Below the pieces are notes generated by a model that saw nothing but the letters and a program-made list of their open reading frames with translations, did no database searches and was not told the DNA's origin. The position numbers and the translations under genes were made by a program. A stretch of 64,000 nucleotides of DNA from Apricaphanius iberus. Lineage: Eukaryota; Chordata; Actinopteri; Cyprinodontiformes; Aphaniidae. Location of the stretch: the NCBI GenBank assembly GCA_028564705.1, contig JAPXFQ010000117.1, positions 1 to 64,000 on the forward strand, written 5' to 3'. This document shows positions 33,960 through 46,461 of this stretch, one piece after another. Each line of letters starts with the position of its first letter. Position 1 is the first letter of the stretch.

Positions 33960-34965
33960 CCAGAGACAAATCTCTGGTGCTGAGGTCACCAAGGTTGTTA
34001 AAAAGCTACTTGGTGGCAGGGCTCTGGGGGTGGATGAGATTCACCCAGAGTTCCTCAGGACTCTGGATGTTGTAGGACTGTGTTGGTTAACGCGGTTCTG
34101 TAGTATCCTATGGACATGGCCAGTTCCCTTGGATTGACAGACCGGGGTGATGGTCCCCCTCTTTAAAAAGGGGGACCACAGAGTGTGTTCCAACTATAGG
34201 GGGATCACACTTCTGAGCCTCCCTGGTAAGGTCTATTAAGGGGCTCTGGAGAGGAAGGTGCGATGGATAGTCAAACCTCGCATTCAGGATGAACAATGCG
34301 GTTTTCATCCTGGCCGTGACACACTGGACCAGCTCTACACCCTCAGCAGGGTCCTGGAGGGTGGTCGGAGTTCGCCCAACCGTCTACATGTGTTTTGTGG
34401 ACTTGGAGAAATCGTTCGACCGTGTCCTTCGGGGAGTCCTGTGGGTGTTACTCCTAAAGTATGGGTTACCGGGCCCTTTGATACGGGCTGATAGGTCTCT
34501 GTATGACCGGTGTCAGAGTTTGGTTCGCATTGCCGGCAGTAAGTCATGCTCATTTCAAGTGAGAGTTGGACTCCGCCAAGGTTGACCTCTTTCGCTGATC
34601 CTGTTCATAAAATTCATGGACAGGATTTCTAGGCGCAGCAAAGGTGCTGAGGGGATCCCGGGCTCAAAGTAGAGCGATGATCCTCCACATCGAGCGGAGC
34701 CAGTTGCGATGGCTCTGGACGCCTCCTGGACGCCTCTCTAGTGAGGTGCTCCAGGCACATTCCACCGGGAGGAGGCGCAGAGGAAGGCCCAGGACTCGCT
34801 GGAGGGCCTATGTCTCCCGGCTGGCCTGGGAACGCATCGGGATTTCTCCCAAGGAGCTGGCCCAAGTGGCTGGGGAGAGGGAAGTCTGGGTCTCTCTGCT
34901 TAAGCTACTGCTCCCGCGACCCGACCCCGGATAAGCGGAAGAAGATTGATGGATATTGTTTTCTA
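33960..34965 (+). mobile_element. LINE copy 1, RT core deleted
   Basis: The frame reads EVTKVVKKLLGGRALGVDEI, QTGVMVPLFKKGDH, CSNYRGITLLSLPGKVY and IQDEQCGFHPGRDTLDQLYT, then in another frame FVDLEKSFDRV and VRVGLRQG. After MDRISRRS (near 34640) it jumps to HIERSQLRW (near 34695), so the block with the ADD catalytic pair is deleted. The C-terminal RGRPRTRWRAYVSRLAWERI and VSLLKLLLPRPDPG follow, then 'ataagcggaagaagattgat'. The family is common in fish; I did not assign a clade. It is dead through deletion, stops and shifts. Confidence 0.82.
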
Positions 34966-36400
34966 CATTTTAAATTTTTTTATTAAACACATTTTACAAT
35001 GATCTTTCTGTGATTTAAAAATGGTGAACTTATTTTTTAAATTATTTCGAAATTTTACTATGCCTGCACAAATATTTGGATAAATTGAAAAAATTCTCAA
35101 TGCAAGATGAACTTATCCAGCTGCGTCCTCAATGCTTGCTATGGCCCTCACCTCCAGAAAAAAAGTTGTTTTTGTGGACAACTATTGGCTACAACATGTC
35201 TCTCAATGTAGTGCTCATAAAGGTATAAACTATAGGATTACAAATAGGTACCTGGAGTTAAGGGTAAAAAATAGAACATTTGAGAGTACCACCGCAGTAA
35301 GAAGACATTGTACCCCTTAAAGTACAATTCTCTACTTTAATTTCTGACTTTGCATAGAGTTAAGTTGGTCTGGTGTATATGATAATGAAAACTGCTTTTG
35401 GAATGTCCTGAGGTTGTCTTTGTCTGATAATAAAGTGACTTTTATCTGAAACACAAGTGTAACAAAGAAACAAAAACAGATTAAATGTGTAAGGTGCAAA
35501 TTGTTTGTTTGTTTGTTTGTTTTCTTTGTATTTAAAGAAACCAACCAAACAGCTTAGGTGTATATGTTTTCCAAACATCCTGTTATTTAATTACCTCATT
35601 AGAAATTTACTTAACTTCATCACCTGGAAACCCATCTACTTGTCGTAAATGTTGAAAATTAGTTTTTTGGTTGTTTTTTTTCATAATCGCACTGGCAGAG
35701 TAAGATAGCAACCATACCTCCAAATTAGCATTAATGAAGGGAGTTATACAAAGGGGCCTGTTCTCAAAAGACATACAGCATCAAATGACATATGGAGGTG
35801 AGAGGGAGGCATGTATTAACAGACAAGTGACTTCCATGACACTTTTTAAGTGCCACCTTAAACCCTAGGGTCAGAGCCATTTAGTGCCTACAAAATAATC
35901 ACAAGGCGAAGGGAAGAGGGAGAAAATCCAGGGTGCACACTGCATCAACCTCACTTATCCTGATTATCCTCTGACACCATGTTCCCTATAGTGCTTTGCC
36001 AATAAACCACAAAAACTCCCCCAAGGCTCCTTGTATACATGACAAGCCTGCTCCGCCGTTACAACCCTTCTCACTTGGCTGGTAAGTGCAATTCTTAATT
36101 GCCAACTTATGTCATTTGGGCAAACTTTGGAGCTATAACCACAGGCATCACTAGTTGCAGAGAGTGCATTACATAACATAAATTCTGCCATAAAACACAA
36201 TAAGTGGCTTTTGGCTCTTGACATTTCACTTGAGGTAGAAGTGTTGCTTTGAAACAATGCAGCACTTTAAAGATTAAAGATAAACCAAATGTCTTAAAGG
36301 ACTTTTTTCATCAGTCACTAACAGGCTGTTTTCATTTTCTTATTGTGTACTTTTAGTCTTTCTTTAGATACACCTACAGCTTGGCATAATGAAAAAACAT
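34966..36400. other. No recognised gene; small GTTT microsatellite
   Basis: A 'gtttgtttgtttgt' run lies near 35502-35522. The stretch 35240-35330 weakly resembles a fish MITE with 'aaggtac' motifs. Nothing else was supported. Confidence 0.4.
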
Positions 36401-36404
36401 TTAA

Positions 36405-37461
36405 AGGGGCTCTATCATGCAAACTCAAGTTTTGGGAATTTTTAACCATCTAATAATGCAATTTTCCCATAAAAAAACCCACCAGAGTGAATTTTGTCTT
36501 AATTCACGCATGTCTGAGTAATCCTCCTGAATTCTGCTCTCTGAGCAGCTGCCCCTCCCTCTCCTAGAAATCGACTGAGTGTTCAACTAGTGACATAACT
36601 GGTTCAAAGTTGAATGCTAGAGGTGTCTGCTCTGCCCCTGCAGGCAGAGCGGCTTACCCCTGGTAGATTTTCAAATACACCCTCGTCCTTCTCACAGCTG
36701 ATGGCTGCTTCAGTTTTTGGCAGCTTAAAACACTTTTTGTTGGATATTTTACTTTCTCTGTGAAAACGCCTGTTGAGCTGCATGGATTACATGATTTTAA
36801 TCTACATTCCTAAAGAACAGCAGCTGGATCAAAGAACAAAGATGCCTGATGGACAGAGAAGTAAGTGGCTACATCCTCATGTGCGTTAGACATTTATCAA
36901 GCTGCTTATGTGATCTTATAACAGCATTGTGTGGTTAAGTAATTGATCGGTAGCATCTCAGAAGGTTCAGTAAACGGGTGCAAACAACACCCACTGCCTT
37001 TTTATATGCTGGGCGGGAAAGATTTGCGTAGTAGACACAGTTGTGTTGGTCTGGGCTCTGTCTAAAGCCTGGATATTTAACAAATGAAATAGGCTTTAAT
37101 GACTCAGTTTTTTATATAAAAAAATCAAATAAACCAAAAGTCTGAGCCCTGAATATAACATAGTTTCACTGTCGTACTCTGTGGTTTTCAAATTATTAGT
37201 GAGAATACTGTTTTTGATGAAGCTTATCACTGTTTGTTACAGTTTGGTCTGCTCCCGGCCTTTCAGCGTAGCGGAGCGTTGGGGTGCAGGAGACGGGTTA
37301 ATAGAGAAACGAGCCATTTAACTTCATGCTCTAACATTAATTATAGGATACAAGTTAAACTTCAGGAAAAATTAATATTGTATAACACCAATGGTAACAT
37401 TTTATCATATGCATTTCTATCCCAGAAGTTGAAAGCTATGAAATAGGATGATATAGTCCCT
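36405..37461. mobile_element. Non-autonomous TTAA-inserted element
   Basis: The left end AGGGGCTCTATCATGC and the right end GGATGATATAGTCCCT are inverted partners, each directly abutting TTAA (36401-36404 and 37462-37465). A TTAA duplication is typical of piggyBac and Kolobok transposons. The 1057-bp interior has no transposase motif. Which of the two superfamilies it belongs to is not decided. Confidence 0.78.
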
Positions 37462-37465
37462 TTAA

Positions 37466-40400
37466 TAAACCTGCAGCTAAAAAAGGAAAATTACTTATTT
37501 TCTTAGAATCAGTTTTATTCAGTCCAGCAACATGTGTTGATAGTTACACTTTCTCCATTATTCTCAAATGTGTCCCTCAAAATAAAGCAAAATCATCTGG
37601 GTAAAAAAATATGCAAAAGTGCAGTTTTCTGTAAATACAATTGCATTACATCTCAGTCAGCCAGTCTTTCTCTCTTGTCTTGTATTGAAGCTATGGCTGT
37701 GCTTGAACTTTGCAACAAGGCTTATCATTTCCAAAAAACTTTTATTTTACTACCCAATTATGTGGAGAGGGTCACATATCCTATTACAGAAGTGCCGTTA
37801 AAATATTAGTGAACATTTTATAATCATATCTAATGTAATGTCTTGGGATAAGAAAGTGATTTATTTGTACTTCAAAAATTTTTTACATTGTTTGTCAAAC
37901 AAAATATTTTACCAAATTGCAATGATTTTGAATGAAAGGGTTTGAAGTGTCTGGGAACATGCACCGATGGAGGTGCCCCCCCCAGACAAAACCTGAAAGA
38001 GAGAGATGTTACAGGGGTCTAGGACTAGGAGTAAACTAGGGTGAGAGGAAGAGGATGAGATGATTAAAGTGTGAATTCATGAGATGATGAAGATAGGAAT
38101 AAAGGGATGAGTGGCACCTCATGACCAGGCTATTCCTCTTACGTTATTCTCGTTTATAGCACTCCTCCTGCTGTTCCTGCTGCTCCCTCATAGAGCAGTA
38201 AGATGGGAGAAAACACTTGTTATGGACTGAAGGGAAAATGCAGCTATTTGGCTATTAATAGTTAAAGGACTGCTTATGGCAGTCAATAAGATTAATAACT
38301 AATGGAAAATTATTATTTTTGGGGCACCAACTGTTTTCAGGAACCATTTTAATAGTCAAATAGACATATATCAGTCTCTAATATTCTAAAACCTGCCCAG
38401 CTGGGGCTGAGGTGAAAATTATGAAGGAATGAATTCGTACCGCATATTGAAACATTAAACCATTGCATATGTGTGTGTTGAATAAAAGGGACAACAGTGA
38501 CTTTCCAAAATAAAAAAGTTTATTTACAACAGAAGAAAAAGACAAACATTTAATCACTCAAGCTAATAACCAACACACTACTGATCAAACTAAATGAATA
38601 ACTAAAAATAAAAGAACACAAATGGATAAAAATGCAATAAAAACATGAATTCTGATGTTCTGCTTTTGGAGGAATCTGGATGCTTTAAAGGACAAAGGCT
38701 TGATTTGCAGATGCCGGAATGAAAGCTAGAAAGCTGAAATTAGTTCACTAATCGTAATTAGTTCAACTAATTTAGCACCACTGGTTTACCTCTAAACAAA
38801 TAAACAATCTAAGAAAACATAAAACATTCTTTGGATTAAGAACTGTTATGTTTAAAATTATCTGGGTGTAAGTAATTAACCTTTGGGAATTACTTTATTC
38901 ATGGATTCATCACTGCATTAAACAATCTAATTCCAGTATTTTGATAAAGATAAGGCAAGTTCAAACACGGCTAAGAAGATCATAGTCTGTTCTTAAACAA
39001 TCCATTTTAAACAGAGTTCTGTTTAAACCGTTAATAGCGATCTTTGTTTATGAAATGCGGGCCTAAACCAAACATGTGGGCTTGTTTAGCTTAGCAGCCT
39101 GTAACACATGTGGGTGTCTGAAGTATCTCAAATACATTTATTAAACATTTAATAAAAAAGAAAAACTCCTGTTTGATTGAGTAGCTCAAATTGCAGGATT
39201 TAAAACGACTCTTTGTCAGGAAAGGTTGTTTAAAACACTAATTAAACATCAGGCCGAGGCCTGGTATACCTAAATATAGCAGGTGAAAAACGTATACAAG
39301 TTAACAACAGTGAATCACACATCTTTAAAATTAGTGATGGTAAACTAATTTGCCTCTGCCCAAACAGACCTTATGAACGTTTAAATTTATCTGAGTTGCT
39401 GCGCGTTGATTGGGGGGGTTCTCCAAAGGGCCTTAGCCAGCAGGCTAATAAAGGATTGTTAATCTGGTTAGCGGGCTAGTAGTGCTGGGAAGATCCAAGC
39501 TGTGGCTCACTCCAGCTGGCTGTGTAACGATCGGCCCCTGGCATCCACCTCTGGACAGTACCTTTCCGGAGCTCTCCAGTTCGGCATTCACCTCTTATAG
39601 CCTCTGTGGCGGCAATTGAATGTGGATTCTGGCTGGTTCAGCTCTCAGCACATGCGGCTCTCAGCTTCCATTTCTTAGTGGTCAACAGTCTCTTATAGAC
39701 TCTGCTTGAATCTTGTTCCGGTTGAAGAGAGCAGATTAGCGCCAACCGAGGGCTGTGTGTGACCCAACACACTGGTCAGAGAACATTTCCTTCCCTTCAC
39801 TGCTGTGAAAGATCTTTTTCTGTCAAACGCCTAAAGCTTACAGTGCACCTCCTGCTGCCTCATAGAGCATCAAGACAAGATGACACAGGTCAGACTTCAT
39901 CCCCCTCACTCCTGCTAAAGCTATTTTCTGTCAAACTGTTCCTTAGTTTAGGTCAAAGTAGGATTAGCTTCTAAAACCCAGTGTTACAACTTTTCAGTTT
40001 TGTGTGGTCAGCCGATTTTAATGAGGTGTCAGAGATAAAGCAGGATGTATGGATGCTGAACTAGCTGTGTTGCTAGTGGATTGGTAAGTAATAAATGCTT
40101 GCTCCAGAGTTTTTTGGGCATGATGTTATACAGTGGCAGGAAAACTGTTTGATTTGGGTGAGAGGCGCAGTGCACCTTTGATAGGTCGCCAGTCCGTTGA
40201 TCCCAGTGCACCCGGTTAGCCGCGCTCTATAGACCCTGATGTGCGCCAAAGACAGTTGTGCAGCCCCTGCTGCTGCTTGCAGGCTTTTCTCCGATAGTTC
40301 AGGAAATGGCTCATTCTGACAGTCTTCGACTTATGTTCGCTACAGTGGCAGAAATGGTTCCCCATGTTAAACTTTTTGTCTGAAGTGAATAATGTAATTG

Positions 40401-40845
40401 CAGTCTTCAGTGGAGCAAAACGCAGATTCTGCCAGCAGATCAACAGCTTTGATTACGCATAGGGGTAATCTATTCTGTCCACAGAAAAATATCTAAAACC
40501 TCATGTCAATAACTTCTGCAACAATCCAACTGTTAAATTATAAAAAAGAAAAGTGAGCACTTTTGTTCCATGCCATGCAGGAACTCCACCAGGTTTTCTA
40601 ATAATAAGCGCAACCGTTTAGTTTAAATTTTATGTGTCGTTCTCTGGTCAGGTTGTTTTAATTGAATACTACTTACAGTAATAGATACTACTGAATAGGT
40701 ATTAACTCGTCAGACGATTGCTGGAGATAGTCAGCCCCCACAATCGCATTCAAATTTGAAGGCTAAAAATAGATTGTGACCTGATTTTTTTTAACCTGCC
40801 GTTCAAAATGACGGGCATAAAAAATGTCTAACACAACTGCTGCCA
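37466..40845. other. No recognised gene
   Basis: Open frames at 37534-37809 and 39759-39974 have no domain or splice support. A GC-richer segment at 39500-39760 could be old repeat or LTR debris, but I see no diagnostic motif. Confidence 0.35.
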
Positions 40846-40849
40846 CACA

Positions 40850-40930
40850 TGTACAGCGAGAACAAGCAAACTCCATGCAAAAAGACCCCAGGTCAAGATT
40901 CAAACCCAGGGCCACGATCCATTGTTCTGA
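40850..40930. repeat. Dispersed fish repeat with B-box-like motif
   Basis: 'caagcaaactccatgcaaaa' and the following 'gattcaaacccag' resemble a repeat unit seen widely in fish. The B-box-like part has no A box or cloverleaf, so it is not a tRNA gene. Confidence 0.4.
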
Positions 40931-41049
40931 TGATTATGACAATCCTTTGGTTGTCATATTATATATACAGCGACGTGAAACAAAATCTAACCTAGCAAGT
41001 ACATTGTTCTACCATTCACTGCCGATTCTTTGATAGGGAATGCAGAGCT

Positions 41050-42480
41050 CATAAACATATTTAATGAACTGTAGCTGGTATATTGGGCCATTCCTCCATC
41101 CTTCCTTTTCTAGAGCAGTGATGTTTTGGGGCTGTCGCTGGGCAACATGGACTTTCAAAACCCTCCATAGATTCTCAATGGGATTGTTTGGATACTGTCA
41201 AGGCCACTCCAGGACCTTGAAATGCTTTTTACATAACCACCCCTCCATTACCTGGATGATATATACCATTATCATGCTTGAAGATCCAGCCATATTTCAT
41301 CTTCAAAGCTCTCACTGATGGAAGGGGATTTTTGCCCAAAAACTCGTGATCTCTCCATTCATTCTTTCCTTAATACAGATCAGTTGTCCTGTTCCTCATA
41401 GAGGAAACATGATATTTCTACCCCCATGCTTCACACCTGGTAGAATAGAATAGAATTATCCTTTACTGTCCCTCAAAGGGGAAATTCAGCTGCAACAGCA
41501 GCAAACTGACAAGGAATAATTAAATAATTAACAATTTAAGAATATTTTCAGACTGTGTATCCATACTTGTGCATTAAAAACTAAATATTATTTCCAAAAC
41601 GTTAGTGGAATATCTATTAAAAAAAATATATGTGCAAATAACAGCAGCTGACATTATATTTACAGTAAATAATAATGCAAATGACTACAAGGATGTAAAG
41701 ATTACTGAGTTTGTTGGGAGCAGTTCTGGTTGTAAAATCTAATAGCTGCAGGGAGGAAGGACCTGAAAAAAACGCTCCTTCATGCATCTAGGATGCAGAA
41801 ATCTGTCACTGAAAGACCACTGCAGCTCAGTAACATCTTCATGCATGAGCTGGGAGACTCTGTCCATCAGTGATGTTATTTTGGCCAGAGTACTGCTGTC
41901 TCCCACCACCTACACTGAATCCAGGGGGCACTCTAGAACAGAGCTGGCCTGTATGTTGAGTTTATCTAACCTCTTAAGATAAAACTACTGTTCCAACATA
42001 CCACACCATGGAAGATGGCTAATGCCATCACGTTGTCAAAGAATGAGTTTGAAAGTGCTCCATCGACTCCAAATATCCTCATTCTCCTCAGCAGGTAGAG
42101 TCCACCCTAACCTCCGACCCTTCTTGTAGAGAGCATTAGTGTTTTGACTCCAATCCAGTTTATGGTTCAAGTACTTTGAAGAGTCCACGGTCTCAAAGTC
42201 TACTCCCTGGATGTTCACCGGTGTCAGTGTAGTGGGTCCGCATCTGCGAAAGTCCACCACCAGCTCCTTGGTTCTCCCTGGTGGTTCTGCAGGCACCAGT
42301 CCGCAAGCATGGTGGTCTCAGAATGCAACTCAGCATTGTTCCCTCTTTAAACACAGCGAGGGGCGTTTACCCCAAAGAGTTTTATTTTGGTCTCATTTTA
42401 CCACATGATATTATCTCAATCCTCTTCTGCATCATCCAGATGGTCTCTGGAAACTTCAGACCGGACACATAATGGCTTAA
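41050..42480 (-). pseudogene. Tc1-like transposase remnant split by a LINE
   Basis: On the minus strand the upstream part (about 42480 to 42310) reads fragments of the DDAEEDWDN...ETKIKLFG region with the first catalytic block. The downstream part (about 41350 to 41060) reads [28 protein letters not shown] and QNITAL with the catalytic E. The two parts fit in order around the LINE at 41440-42300. Stops and shifts make it non-functional. The enzyme was a cut-and-paste transposase. Confidence 0.75.
41440..42300 (-). mobile_element. 5'-truncated LINE nested in Tc1 remnant
   Basis: The minus-strand 3' end is 'agaatagaatagaattatcc' with the 'aaaggggaaattcag' block common at fish LINE termini. The coding remnant at 42036-42296 reads KELVVDFRRCGPTTLTPVNI and LNHKLDWSQNTNALYKKGRR, the post-catalytic RT region of CR1/Rex1-like LINEs. 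The rest of the protein is lost to truncation and decay. No certain target duplication. Confidence 0.7.
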
Positions 42481-43640
42481 GCAGGGTAACCTTTTGAGTG
42501 TTGCAGAATTTTAATCCATAATAACAGTGTATTACTAATAGTAACATTTTTTACTTTTTTGTAAAAATCAAATGAAAATTGATTTATATCATATAGGCAG
42601 AAGTGATGTAAAACAGTGTGTTGTTGATTGTTTAAACAGATACAGTGGCTTCTATATTGGTCAGACAGAATCACAAATTACCTTAAATGAAACCTTAAAA
42701 TGCCATGTGTGAAATAATAGCAAACACAACAGTGTTAAGAATTGATAGACATCTTGTACAGGACCTTAAACCAGAATATGCACCAGCTTGAAAAATGTAG
42801 TTTTTTGAAGGGGGTGGGTAACTTTATGAGCTGATATCTAAGAAACAGCTGCCATTCAGGAACAGTTATCATAGCAAATATCATCTACAGACATAGATCT
42901 TTTCAAAAATCATATGCAGATTTCATTACCTTGAGTGGTACATAAATCTGGTCTGGCCCATGGACTAATGGGGATCTCACTGAAATAATATTTTCCATAT
43001 TTAAAAGCTTTTTAGAACAGTGACCAAAACATCTGAAAAGCATTGCAAAACAGAAGTAAGGGTTACACACAGATATTTGTGTCAAACTTAAACTTCAAAC
43101 ACAAGGGGGGATATGGGAGTGAGTTATGATAAGGTAAAAAAAAAAGAGCGGAAACACAGAAAGAGGACTGTAATCAGAAAATAATTACATTTTTCTTAAA
43201 ATTACTCAAGTAGCTTCTGATTAACTGCTTTTGTCAGTCAAAGAATAGAAAAGTCGAAATAATGTAAAACAGAAAAAGAATCTGAAATACAAAGAAATTA
43301 AAAGAATGGATATCAGATATAAAAAGTTGTTATATTACTCTTGTGTTAGTGATTTTTTCTTTGTATCATGTTTAATCTCAAGTTCAGTAATTAATAATTT
43401 GTGTGGTATTTGATGTCTTTTTATTTTCTCAAGGTTATCCTTCACCTCCTATGAATTTTTCATATTTTCCTTTGACGTGTACCAACACTAAAATCCAGCA
43501 GTTAATAAACTAATACCCCACATGTAACTAGTAATTTTTAGTATCAGAATAATTATACAATAACCAAAAATATTTTCTTCCATTAAGAAGTTGGACTAGA
43601 AGATACAGCACAAAGCACGTGAAATAAAAATACTATATCC
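42481..43640. other. No recognised feature
   Basis: AT-rich; nothing supported. Confidence 0.4.
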
Positions 43641-43642
43641 AT

Positions 43643-44400
43643 ACACTGTAAACTCCAATAAGTCAGTGAACTCAGAATTTATGAAGAAACTGATTACAAA
43701 ATATTTTTTGAGTTAACTTACTTATAAAATATAAGTTCATCACGTCTTAAAACATGTGAATTAAATATAATCAAAGCATGTAACTACCTTCAACTCAAAA
43801 CTTGGTAGTTAACTAACATACAGTTTCATTTCACTAAACTAGCATATTCTGATTTTTAAAAGTATATACATTACTTCACTATATGAAATACTTTAAATTA
43901 TATATACTCTAAATTGACCTATTGAACTCTAAAACATATGGCCTGCATCTGTATAGCACATTGTCAGTCAGAAGACTATAAAGGTCTTATCCACACACAC
44001 TGATGGTAGTAGGCAGCTTTGAAGCCACAGCTGTCCTATAGTAGAGTAACAAAATTGATACTCATACTATCCACACTGCCAAACTTCATCAGCAGGTTAA
44101 GCATTAGAAGTGTCTTGCCCAAGGACACAACTGAAACAGATGGTGCATATGTTTTAACTGGCAAAGCACTGCTTATTGGATGAACTCCTGCTTGAGCCAT
44201 GGTTGCAAACAACCCTTCATAATCAGTGACTCCTCCTCATAACTTTTGATACAAAGATTTATTTTACATTCAATATTTAATGCCATAAAAAATATAACTA
44301 CAGTAAAAGTTGAATATGGTTATACGTTTTAAGACGGCTTGACTTGGTTGCTACTTTTGATTACATAGTTAAACAACTTTTGAGTTCATTGTACTGTTCA
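43643..44400. repeat. Probable dispersed repeat
   Basis: The 'cactgtaaactccaataagt' start and 'ttttgagttaac' motifs resemble a common fish MITE. The interior block with 'agtgtcttgcccaaggacac' resembles another widespread fish repeat. Boundaries were not established. Confidence 0.35.
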
Positions 44401-44875
44401 AGTTTATTAATTTAGTTTTGTAAATACAAAATCCAGTTTAATTGGAGAGAATAAACATGGCCATTTAAAGAGACTATCTGTCCATTCTAAATAATCTGTG
44501 GCTATATGGAAGAAGAATGAACAGAAGCTCCAATTCCCATGTCTGCAAATCTGGTAGAGACATACCCCAGAGACATGCAGTTATTTTTGCAGTAAAATAT
44601 TATTCTACAACTCATTGAAAAGTTTGTATCATTTATCTTCCAATTCCACACTTTGTGTCAGTACATTGAGTTAAAAACTATAAAATAGATTCAAGTTTGT
44701 AGCAGTACCATAACAAAGTTTAAAACATGTCATCCTGTATAAAAATAAACCTTATACTCAAATACAAACATGATCATTTTGAATTTTATTTGTATTTTCA
44801 TGAGTATTGTCCTAGTCTAAACATTTCCTCAACTTGGAAACTATATTTATCACTTTAGTGTAACTTGCACTGAGA
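44401..44875. other. No recognised feature
   Basis: AT-rich spacer. Confidence 0.3.
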
Positions 44876-44879
44876 ATAA

Positions 44880-46030
44880 ATGTGAAATCACACTAGCCCT
44901 GTTCAGTTTGCTTGTAATCGAACTCTAGTTCATTTACCCAGAAAATCTGGTTTGTTTGGGAGGTTTGAATGCACAATATATCTATTTTGGAACAAAAAAG
45001 TAAACTCTAGCTGTCTAAAAATGTAGGTCTAGGTTAAACTCAAATTAATTCAGCTGGTGTTTGATTGCATATGTGAATGGCAAACGGACAACAGACTTAC
45101 AAAAGCATTCTGCAGGGCATCCTGGATAGATACAACCTAAGCAACCGTGCATACTGGATAGATAGATGCTGGATTTTGTACATACCTTGCTCAATGTCTG
45201 CATAAATAGGACACTGGTGTTGTGAAGTTGTATGTGCCTCTACCTTATATGGTGCCATCTCAACCACTTTGCATAAAAAAAACAGCATTCTCCATAGTCC
45301 TTAGGCTTATCCGTTAATTTTCTGTACCATTCTGAGCCTATTGCTGCATCAGCATTTATCTGATACATTTGCCCAAAAAAATAGAGCAATCCTAAAACCG
45401 CTACAATCTGCTGGACCTCCAAGTTTGTTTACATTTTAGTGCAGAAAGCAACGCAGCAGTAACACCACAGAGCCACAACAGGTTCAAACTTTGGTGAAAT
45501 TTAAAACCAAAAAACTAAATAAAACTAAATTTCTGTTGTTCTTGGTTGAAGCAGATGACTATGTTATACTGGATATATACAGTATATTGCATTATTAATT
45601 CAATACTTTTATGAAGAGAAGAACTTATTTTCAATTAATTTGTAGATTTGGAAAAAAAAGTTTATGGTTACACTACATATAATAAATCTAACTAATAAAC
45701 TTCAGAAATACTTAGTAATGATTAAGGCAATTACTTGTAAACATTAGTCTTAAAACCTTGAGTTCTTTAGTTATTATCATTTTAACAATCTTGGACAAAA
45801 TACTTTATGTAAGCAAAGCTTGATTTGTTCAGTTATTGATTTTGTGAAAACTAGACATTCCAGTGCAGTAATTTACCATAAGCGGCTTTAGTAATGATTA
45901 CTAATTTGTGTTTACAGTGTGGGGAGGTAAACATGTTGCTAAAAAGCTTGTTTGACAAAAGAGCAGTGTGAATGCAAACTGCTCCAGTTCATGCCCAAGT
46001 CTACCAGACTCAGGCATGAATGCACCCTAA
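44880..46030. mobile_element. Possible decayed DNA transposon
   Basis: Both flanks (about 44890-44990 and 45955-46025) carry 'gaatgca', 'agttcat' and 'caaactg'-type subterminal words in roughly opposite order. The middle holds an unidentified exon-like frame on the minus strand. I could not define termini or superfamily. Confidence 0.3.
45184..45422 (-). other. Unidentified exon-like frame
   Basis: A minus-strand frame opens MEVQQIVAVLGLLYFFGQMY and continues to KDYGECCFFYAKWLRWHHIR before a stop at 45240. A second frame takes over as AHTTSQHQCPIYADIEQ up to a donor-like 'gtatgt' at about 45184. It looks like a first exon with one frameshift. I do not recognise the protein; a Harbinger-type or other transposon protein is a guess. 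Its hydrophobic start could also be a membrane helix. Confidence 0.3.
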
Positions 46031-46307
46031 AAGTTACACTTTACTATTTCTTTAACTGTGCGCTTTCTCTATCTACCAAAATAAAAAAAGACAAATAAAG
46101 CGTAAAGAAGAACCAAAAACTAAACTAAAACTAAGTTTTATGAAACATGGTAATGTTTCACGCTTGGATTGCAGCTGTAACTGAACCGACCACACATAAC
46201 CTTAGTGTCCCAGTGTTGATTAGCGTTTGTTCTCTGCATTTTCCTTCTAAGTTACAGATGACATAGGGTTTTTTTATACAGTACATCTGTCCTTAAACAA
46301 GCAAGCA
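46031..46307. other. No recognised feature
   Basis: Short spacer before the L2 tail. Confidence 0.3.
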
Positions 46308-46461
46308 AGTTTATTTATAGAGCACAATTCATACACAATTCATACACAAGGCAATTCAAAGTGCTTCACAGTTAACACAAATAAACATAAAAACACCAAC
46401 TTAGAAAAAAGATAAAAAAATATTATTTACAATAAAAAGCAAGAGTGCAGATAAAATACTT

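Noticed and set aside
40850..40930. tRNA-like gene because of a GATTCAAACCC box
   Set aside because: No matching A box, acceptor stem or cloverleaf; it fits a dispersed repeat better.
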